From Membranipora membranacea (lineage: Eukaryota > Bryozoa > Gymnolaemata > Cheilostomatida > Membraniporidae): a DNA stretch of 64,000 nt. The notes under the pieces were generated by a model. That model did no database searches. It saw only the letters and a list, made by a program, of their open reading frames with translations, and had not been told where the DNA came from. The stretch covers positions 7,626,001 through 7,690,000 of the forward strand of contig OU612065.1 in the NCBI GenBank assembly GCA_914767715.1, read 5' to 3'. Below, one piece after another: positions 58,201 through 64,000 of this stretch (positions are counted from its first letter, which is position 1; every line of letters starts with the position of its first letter). The translations under genes and the position numbers were made by a program.

Positions 58201-58863
58201 TGGACAGCGGTGAGCTGTTTATGTTTATGTGGTAGTACACCTAGCAATGTTTTCCACAGATGGGAAAAATATATTATGCCTACCTGATCGTGACCTCAAA
58301 AAGTTCATCATCATCTAACCCATATTGAGTTGTGAGCGGTATCAAGTCCTCTTGTAGAACTTGGGCAAGGCCAAGAAACCTCCTTATATCGCAAGTTTCA
58401 TTCTCCCGTCTCAAACTCTTAATCAGATCTTTGACACAATCTACAAGAAAATCAAAAATGTAAATCTGCACCAGTGTGTTGTTGTAAGTAAATATTCAGA
58501 TATTAGTAATGAGCCATCAACAAAATGGTGAAAGATGGCAAATAAAATCTATAGGTGTACGAGAGGGTAAGTATATATATTTATATATCAATGTTGCGCA
58601 GTAAAGCATACAGCTCATGGCGTTGCTGTCACCGATAAGGCAGCAGTATTCTCATAAAAAAAATTACAATGCTTCAACTAAGCTCTATTTCTATTTTAGT
58701 GACTGCTTTATATGTTTTTAAAAATTGATATTTCATTCAGATCATTTTTAACCTTACCAAGAGCATCCTGTTCTTTTACATATACACCGTTGGAATGTTT
58801 GCCGATTCCATTGGCAATAGACTGCAGCTCACTGTAGATCAGCTGCCCGGCTCTTACAGTCAT
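46251..58863 (-). CDS. TIMELESS: TIMELESS (mammalian-type timeless/TIMEOUT), fork-protection protein
   Basis: 28 coding exons: 58863-58758, 58440-58284, 58105-57988, 57747-57685, 57492-57391, 57146-56991, 56687-56554, 55960-55803, 55532-55426, 55048-54831, 54672-54490, 54193-54028, 53828-53701, 52808-52664, 52493-52409, 52163-51958, 51540-51391, 51222-51051, 50521-50312, 49895-49728, 49396-49193, 49011-48887, 48696-48522, 48230-48152, 47675-47625, 47461-47334, 47107-46853, 46390-46251. Sum 4089 nt = 1362 aa. The N-terminal helical-repeat domain has [32 protein letters not shown] and [13 protein letters not shown], then [16 protein letters not shown]. The middle has [12 protein letters not shown] and two tandem SANT/Myb-like units (WTEEQENEL and WTEEQQADL), followed by ETFWRI-like EQFWRI and an acidic, KSKK-rich tail. 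With TIPIN it stabilises replication forks and supports checkpoint signalling and cohesion. The ATG at 58863 (ACCACCATGA) sits 22 nt inside its exon, so a noncoding first exon lies upstream. Confidence 0.97.
50679..50692. repeat. G14 homopolymer run
   Basis: Fourteen consecutive G in a TIMELESS intron. The length is likely polymorphic or uncertain. Confidence 0.85.
53095..53595. repeat. Foldback element in a TIMELESS intron
   Basis: Arms of about 175 bp (53095-53270 and 53423-53595) are reverse complements with few mismatches. Outer ends share AAGTGTCTAGGAAAGC and its complement; inner ends share ACAGTATGTTATCTCCCCTG and its complement; the unpaired centre is ~150 bp. No ORF. It lies between the exons at 53701-53828 and 52664-52808. 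Confidence 0.82.
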
Positions 58864-58885
58864 GGTGGTGGAGTCACCGTTATTC

Positions 58886-59735
58886 CTGGAGAGGCAAAAT
58901 AACAATCTGCTTTAAATTTTCTTGGTAAAAAATTATATTTAATGCCTGTTCATTTCATTAGCACAGCACTTGCGAGGTCTGACCAACACATTCTAGCGTT
59001 TACCTTCTGCATAGTGGTTGGGCATGGGCCGAGCTATAGTTTACATACATAACATGGAACATGTAAGCATAGAAATTTGACTGTAACTCGGCAAGACATT
59101 GCTAACTGTGTTCATTAGTTAGAGTTCTGTTGGTAAAACCAAATAGTAATAGGAAGTTGCTAGTTGGGATAACTCTTATATGTCTAGATTAAGTCTACCC
59201 TCAAAGGCATCTGTCTGAAGTTACAAGCATATATACTTTGCCAATACTTTACTTATCATGTACCCCTTGCAAAACAAACAGCTTTGAGGGGGGGGGGGGG
59301 GGGTAGGGGTTGAGAATGGACATACATACATAGATAGAGCACATATATTAGCCAATATATTGGCCACTGGTCTACTCCAAAACCTGGGACTTTGGCAATG
59401 TTTGACTAGCACATGAAATACATACATTGGCAACACATACATACACACATCATACTTGTAATGTTACTCCATACTCACAAATATTAACTATATATTTATA
59501 ATGACTACTATGAATGTCTACTAACTAGTAACTCCTAGTCCTTGCAATCACAAATCATATTTTATGATTATGCCACTACTATTATATTTGTTGAACCAGT
59601 TTCTTACCTCAGTTTCTTACCTCAGATGAGGTAGCACATCCTATTGATTTGTCAAAGAAATCGGTTTAGGGATGCCTCTAAATGTTAGGACCAGGGTTTA
59701 GACCAGGGAATGTGGTTTTAACAGCATGGCGCTGT
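58886..59735. other. TIMELESS first-intron or upstream sequence
   Basis: No coding sequence. Contains a G16 run at 59288-59303 and one diverged copy (59369-59407) of the repeat arm listed at 60418-60596. Confidence 0.5.
59288..59303. repeat. G16 homopolymer run
   Basis: Sixteen consecutive G followed by TAGGGG; G-quadruplex-capable and prone to length error. Confidence 0.85.
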
Positions 59736-60299
59736 TTAGGGTTGGGCGGTTTTCTGCCCTCTCATCTCACGGATTGTCCGAGGCAGGAAACTGGCGTGGT
59801 AAATACTTTTGTTTGTGGCCACAGAGTTAGGTTCACCTCTGGCGGCTGCTCTGGTGGTCATTGTAGCGTTTTCCCTGTCTTCGGTGATTTCATTGTATGC
59901 TTTAGAGAGAGCATGGTGTTGGTTCTCGTTCTGAAGAACTCTGGTGAGCAGACACAGCCGATGATTTTTCCGCCTTTCTTCCAGCGACCCAATTTCTAGC
60001 TGATTCCTGGCTTCGGTCACACTCGCACCACGGCCCTTCAGGTTACCTATGAATCTGATGGCATCATTTTGCACCAATTCTATCTTCTGTGCTGTTGTTT
60101 TGGTGGATGGGTCCCATACTGTGTCTGCGAATTCGAGGATTGGCCTACATAGGCTTGTGTATGCCAGTAGCTTGGCTTCCTTTGGTGCGCTATACATCAG
60201 ATGTTTGATGCTTCCTAGGATTTTCCACATTTTTTTTTGATGTTGCAAGTTGCAGTTGCAAGACAATGCCACATCAATGAGGGAGTTCATTCGCCACAC
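59736..60299 (-). pseudogene. C-terminal fragment of a non-LTR retrotransposon reverse transcriptase
   Basis: A 187-codon open frame with the post-RT thumb/C-terminal pattern of CR1/Jockey-like ORF2 proteins: LLAYTSLCRPILEFADTVWD, then KIELVQNDAIRFI, LEERRKNHRLCLL and an ending SFLPRTIREM. The catalytic RT palm (the xADD box) should lie upstream but the frame is broken at about 60305 (TGA on minus) just before the inverted-repeat cluster. It is a 5'-truncated, inactive copy, on the strand opposite to the intact LINE at 61.3 kb. Confidence 0.75.
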
Positions 60300-60417
60300 T
60301 CAATCAGTCCGACAAAGTTTTGTCTGCAGTAGATGATCAGCATAACTGTTAGTGTTGGTATGAACAAGGAGTATCAGCTAGTACTTCGCTATTACTCCGA
60401 GTCCTTGGTATGAACCA

Positions 60418-60596
60418 CAGGTCTACTCCAAAACCTGGGATTTTGGCAATGTTTGACTGCCCCCCTTGAGTTTTTGTTGTTCTATTGTTTGTCAAACAAC
60501 AAAAACTCAAGGGGGGCAGTCAAACATTGCCAAAATCCCAGGTTTTGGAGTAGACCTGTCACAGGTCTACTCCAAAACCTGGGATTTTGGCAATGT
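60418..60596. repeat. Inverted-repeat cluster: 141 bp palindrome plus third arm copy
   Basis: 60418-60558 is a near-perfect inverted repeat with arms of 64 bp and a loop of about 13 nt (CTATTGTTTGTCA); the arm begins CAGGTCTACTCCAAAACCTG. A third copy of the first ~35 bp of the arm follows in direct orientation at 60562-60596, itself forming CCTGTCACAGG with the second. A diverged fourth copy is at 59369-59407. The unit is non-coding. Confidence 0.85.
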
Positions 60597-61332
60597 CCTG
60601 TGGACGTGGTATGAACTTTGTAAGGAGAACTTCAACTTCAACAGCATTTCCGGTTTCATGGCGGCAAGCTGCAAAATTTGCTGCTCTGAAAGAAAAGATT
60701 AACTTTTCATTGTATAACCTAGTATCTCCTGCTGAATTGATATCTACCACCAAGACAGAAGCAACAACACTTACCTCAACCCAAACCAACCGTCCATAAA
60801 CATCACTGTTGGGTACAGGATAAATTACCTGTCCTGACTGCTCAGGGGCTTAGGCCCCACCGGGGGTCTGAACAACAACCAAAGTAGTTTGATAAAACTA
60901 CCAGTACTGCATCATCTTCTGTCAGAAGGAAATCTCACCATCACAGTTAGGGTATTTTTCTACTTCAAACAACACCAATTTTTTTCACATTGCCTGTTGT
61001 CTGTGGAGTGTTCATTCTTATTCTTTAAATTTTTTTTTCTTTCAGTCATCAACCTCCTGTCTGTCCTTTTTTGACCGGCTAAGTTGAGAAAGGATTGATT
61101 GAAGACTTGACCATCAATGTTGTCAGCTGTAAGTAGGTCTTACAACTGATAACATATACACTTAACTTAGGCTAACCACTTCTTCATACCCACCAAATCT
61201 AGTGACATAAGTTAAATTGAAGGTTAAGGGATAGCACTGTATTATTTGAGGAGTCATTATAACTACTCCTAAAATTTATGTACATTTTCTTACAACCTAC
61301 CCCAACCTACCAATCATATTGTAGCTATAGAA
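60597..61332. other. Sequence upstream of the LINE ORF1
   Basis: No coding region supported. Includes a palindromic GC-richer patch near 60817-60868 (TACAGGATAAATTACCTGTC and GGGGCTTAGGCCCC). It may be the LINE 5' UTR, TIMELESS upstream sequence, or both. Confidence 0.4.
60775..60800 (-). other. Possible end of the TIMELESS noncoding first exon
   Basis: A consensus splice donor on minus (TTGAG^GTAAGTG, GT at 60774-60773) sits upstream of the TIMELESS coding start, which itself needs an upstream exon. No exon start or promoter can be fixed, and the site falls within sequence that could be LINE 5' UTR. Confidence 0.3.
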
Positions 61333-62871
61333 ATGGCCTCAAGTCAAGAACAACTAAGCCAACCGAAGACAAGCGTAAGCAAGAAAGCATCAGCCTCCGC
61401 CAAAAACAAAGGTAAGCCAAAGACCAATGGGACATGTGATGAAAATTGTCTGGTATGCTCAAATGAAGTGAAAGATAACGATGCTGGAATAGCTTGTGAC
61501 TTCTGCAAACACTATACTCACAGAAGATGTGACGGCAAGATGAAGCTTGAGATTTACGAAATGCTTAACAAACATGAAGATAATCCTCTAGTATATCTAT
61601 GCTTCAAATGTAAGCCAATGGTGTTACCTAAGCACTCAGAAAACCTATTCTCTGGTATTATCAAAAAAGTAGAGATGATGTTGGATGAGCCTCCCAAGAG
61701 AGTCAAGCTCTCTGAACAGATATTGAATAACTTATCAGCCAGACTTGTTGATTTAGACAAAATGGTTAATGATCATAGATCGTCCCTTGATAAGCTAGTG
61801 TCCGATCATGGCAAATCTCTAAATGATAATAGCGCTGAAATCAGTAGTATAATTCACAACTTGAAGTGTGCTAAACCCATTGCTGAGAAGTTGTCCCCAT
61901 GTCGACCCAGTCGAACAGAGAATCGATCATGGTATGAGTCGGATGATGACCATGATACTATGACTAATAGACACAGACTATCAGATAATGTATGGGATAA
62001 GGTTCCACCATCTGTTATGGCACCCCCTGACATGTATCCCAGACCCCCAGATATGTATCTCAGACCCCCACTCCAAAACAGGTATCCTAGACCACCGCCT
62101 CCTTTTCAACGAAACCATAATATGAGTAGAGGTATGACAAACTCAAGTGGTCACCCGCTTGTAAATAATAGGAACCCCTCAACAGTGCCTAGTAAGAAGC
62201 ACCGTTTCAACCCTGATCCTAATCTCACATTAGTAGTTTATAATATGAAAGGTAACAGAAATATCAACAACATTATTGAGCAGTTACACTTTTTATGTAA
62301 GATATATTCCACTGAAATACAAGTGGCTGATCGTTTACCTTCAAATGGAAAAATAGATCCACCCATTGCAATCACATGTATTAACCCTGCTATCAAGTGG
62401 ATGTTCATAAAAGAGGTCAATAAGCTACGATTTGATACTGATACTGCAGAAGAATTCAAGAATGTGTTTGCAAGACCATTTTTAGATGAGGAACAGCTTA
62501 GGGAGGACCGTGCTCTTGTGAGGAAACTGACAAACATCAGAGCTAAGCATGGAGACAGATCATTTAAAATATTTAAAGGTGAGATATATGAAACCACCAA
62601 CGGTGAGAGATCCTTATACAAAGAAGAAGATGATATAGCGGAGGAGGAATACCATACTTCTCTTGAAGATGATGAAGACGAAGAATCTGTACAAGCACCA
62701 GCCAAAGAAACTAACCCGCTAGCCACTAATGCTAAACCAGCTTGCCCACAAGTTACCGGTGATGTCTCCATGAGCATTCAGGCACCTGCAACACAACAAC
62801 TTGAAGCAGACGACAGTGCTAACAACAAACAGCTCACTGGAGAATCAAACAAGGATAATGGGGAAAGTTAA
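61333..62871 (+). CDS. LINE ORF1 protein with PHD finger
   Basis: 512 aa. After a basic Ser/Lys-rich N-terminus, residues 39-93 form a PHD-type zinc finger: C39-x2-C42, C55-x2-C58, H63-x2-C66, C90-x2-C93. A coiled-coil-like stretch follows (about 110-180, LSARLVDLDKMVNDH), then a Pro/Arg/Tyr-rich low-complexity part (about 230-265) and a C-terminal region with a PNLTLVVYNM strand that may be an RNA-binding fold, ending in an acidic tail. ORF1 proteins of this kind coat the LINE RNA; PHD fingers in them could bind histone tails. The 14 bp overlap with ORF2 in another frame suggests reinitiation. Confidence 0.88.
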   Translation: MASSQEQLSQPKTSVSKKASASAKNKGKPKTNGTCDENCLVCSNEVKDNDAGIACDFCKHYTHRRCDGKMKLEIYEMLNKHEDNPLVYLCFKCKPMVLPKHSENLFSGIIKKVEMMLDEPPKRVKLSEQILNNLSARLVDLDKMVNDHRSSLDKLVSDHGKSLNDNSAEISSIIHNLKCAKPIAEKLSPCRPSRTENRSWYESDDDHDTMTNRHRLSDNVWDKVPPSVMAPPDMYPRPPDMYLRPPLQNRYPRPPPPFQRNHNMSRGMTNSSGHPLVNNRNPSTVPSKKHRFNPDPNLTLVVYNMKGNRNINNIIEQLHFLCKIYSTEIQVADRLPSNGKIDPPIAITCINPAIKWMFIKEVNKLRFDTDTAEEFKNVFARPFLDEEQLREDRALVRKLTNIRAKHGDRSFKIFKGEIYETTNGERSLYKEEDDIAEEEYHTSLEDDEDEESVQAPAKETNPLATNAKPACPQVTGDVSMSIQAPATQQLEADDSANNKQLTGESNKDNGES

Positions 62872-64000
62872 AGTTCTCAGTATGAACTGTAACTCTATTA
62901 AAGGAAAACTGGACCTGATTAAAGCAAATGTTGAAACATATAAACCAGATCTCATAGCAGTCACTGAAACAAAAATTGGTGAAAATTTTGATGATAACGA
63001 ATTCTTAGGAAATAAGTATACTTTATATAGAAACGATAGAAAGAAAGGCGCTGGGGGAACCCTTTTCGCCACGTCTACTGAATCATCACTTGTCATCCTC
63101 AATACTTCCTATGGACCAGGTGAGTCTGTCACTTTACAAATCCAGGTGCATCCTAAAGTCAAAATTAACTTTGTTGTGTACTATCGACCGCCAAATGAAT
63201 ACTGTCTAGACAATTTAGAAGCCTTGATTGATGAAAATGTTCATGATAACTGCCTTTATTTTGGTGACTTCAATCTGCCAGATATTGTCTGGAGGAAAGA
63301 TGGTGATACATCCTATGTTAAGCCTTCATCTAATAAGAAAGCATTGCACAACAAAGCTCTTGAAATTATAAATGATGCTGATCTGGTTCAACTTGTTCTT
63401 GATTCCACTCACATAGCCGGTAATACGCTTGATCTTGTTATGGTTAATAAGTCTGCATTGGATCAGTTGACTGTTACGTGCAATATTAAACCATACATCT
63501 CGGATCATAAAATGATCCTCACCGAGATTGCTATCCAAAGCTTTGAGAAGAGTGAAACCAACACAACCCAGCAAAAAAGACTCAACTTCAACAAGGCAGA
63601 CTACTCCAAAATCGAAGAACACTTCTCCAGTCTAAAAACATTCTACAAAGAAACTGAAAAGGACAACCTCTCAGTTGAAAACATCTGGAATAAATTTGAA
63701 TCTGCAACTAAAGAAGCTACAGCAACTATACCAGGTAAGCTAAATAGGCCTAAGGGACATCCATGGATTAAACGTGAAATTAAACGCCTCATTAGTAAAA
63801 GAGATCGGCTATTTAACCGGAATGAACGATTCCCTAGCATAGCCCATGAAAATGAGTATGATGATATATGCTCTGAGATCAAAATGAAAGTTAAGAATGC
63901 TAAGAGCTCTTACCTCAAAGACCATCTTACCAAGCAGTTGGAAGATGGCAATTCTAAACCTTTGTTCAACTATCTGAAGAAAACCAGTGGTCGATCCAAT
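62858..64000 (+). CDS. LINE ORF2, apurinic-like endonuclease domain, truncated by window edge
   Basis: 381 codons open to the edge; no stop. The ATG at 62858 lies 14 nt before the ORF1 end, in the +1 frame. The endonuclease motifs are in order: NCNSIKGK (Asn), AVTETKI (catalytic Glu), VVYYRPP, FGDFNLPDIVW (Asp and Asn), and ISDHKMI (Asp-His). These are the catalytic residues of APE-type nicking enzymes used for target-primed reverse transcription. The linker before the RT domain is present (PWIKREIKRLISKRDRLF); the RT itself lies beyond the window. Confidence 0.93.
   Translation, partial: MGKVKVLSMNCNSIKGKLDLIKANVETYKPDLIAVTETKIGENFDDNEFLGNKYTLYRNDRKKGAGGTLFATSTESSLVILNTSYGPGESVTLQIQVHPKVKINFVVYYRPPNEYCLDNLEALIDENVHDNCLYFGDFNLPDIVWRKDGDTSYVKPSSNKKALHNKALEIINDADLVQLVLDSTHIAGNTLDLVMVNKSALDQLTVTCNIKPYISDHKMILTEIAIQSFEKSETNTTQQKRLNFNKADYSKIEEHFSSLKTFYKETEKDNLSVENIWNKFESATKEATATIPGKLNRPKGHPWIKREIKRLISKRDRLFNRNERFPSIAHENEYDDICSEIKMKVKNAKSSYLKDHLTKQLEDGNSKPLFNYLKKTSGRSN

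Larger units (their letters stand above)
61333..64000 (+). mobile_element. CR1/L2-group non-LTR retrotransposon with PHD-finger ORF1, right end outside window
   Basis: Two overlapping frames in LINE order: a PHD-bearing ORF1 (61333-62871) and an AP-endonuclease ORF2 (62858 to the edge), both without internal stops. The 5' UTR boundary was not found; 60.6-61.3 kb upstream is non-coding and may belong to it. Freedom from stops over 2.67 kb suggests a young copy. Confidence 0.85.

Noticed and set aside
62238-62777. 179-codon minus-strand frame opposite LINE ORF1
   Set aside because: Ser/Leu-rich mirror of a real coding frame with no domain; antisense shadow.

Overview
This is animal nuclear DNA. 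Genes are split into many short exons with GT-AG introns on both strands, reading frames carry cleanly across each splice, and non-LTR retrotransposon debris and foldback repeats lie in introns and spacers. The gene set (GRB2, TIMELESS, UCP4, CBY1, FAM227A, a class A peptide-type GPCR) is that of a bilaterian. AT-rich spacers, the GPCR type and the PHD-finger LINE fit a marine invertebrate, perhaps a lophotrochozoan such as a mollusc, but the phylum cannot be fixed from this window. Layout, left to right: (1) 197-8191, minus: at least 16 exons of a very large His/Asp/Glu-rich type II membrane protein, running off the left edge. (2) 8.2-14.4 kb: long spacer with no supported gene. (3) 14467-15900, plus: one coding exon for a rhodopsin-family receptor. 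(4) 18057-29237, minus: FAM227A-like gene, 13 coding exons, 566 aa; a ~700 bp foldback element sits in one intron and a U2-snRNA-headed SINE with a 19 bp target duplication lies just upstream. (5) 31058-31875, plus: CBY1 (chibby), 3 exons, 135 aa, head-to-head with FAM227A. (6) 32932-38383, minus: GRB2, 5 exons, 219 aa, with a hAT-like element with an 8 bp target duplication in intron 3. (7) 38.8-39.1 kb: LINE 3' relic. (8) 41235-45583, plus: UCP4/SLC25A27, 9 exons, 328 aa. (9) 46251-58863, minus: TIMELESS, 28 coding exons, 1362 aa, with a foldback element in one intron. (10) 59.3-60.6 kb: LINE RT relic on minus and a cluster of inverted repeats including a 141 bp cruciform-capable palindrome. 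(11) 61333-64000, plus: an apparently intact non-LTR retrotransposon with a PHD-finger ORF1 and an overlapping ORF2 (AP endonuclease), cut by the right edge. The genes do not form one pathway: GRB2 is a receptor tyrosine kinase adaptor, TIMELESS works in replication-fork protection, UCP4 is a mitochondrial carrier, CBY1 is a basal-body/Wnt protein and FAM227A is its uncharacterised neighbour. The FAM227A-CBY1 head-to-head pair appears to be conserved with human 22q13.1. All exon borders were read by eye from splice signals and frame continuity; for FAM227A, CBY1, GRB2, UCP4 and TIMELESS the summed exon lengths divide by three and end in one stop codon.
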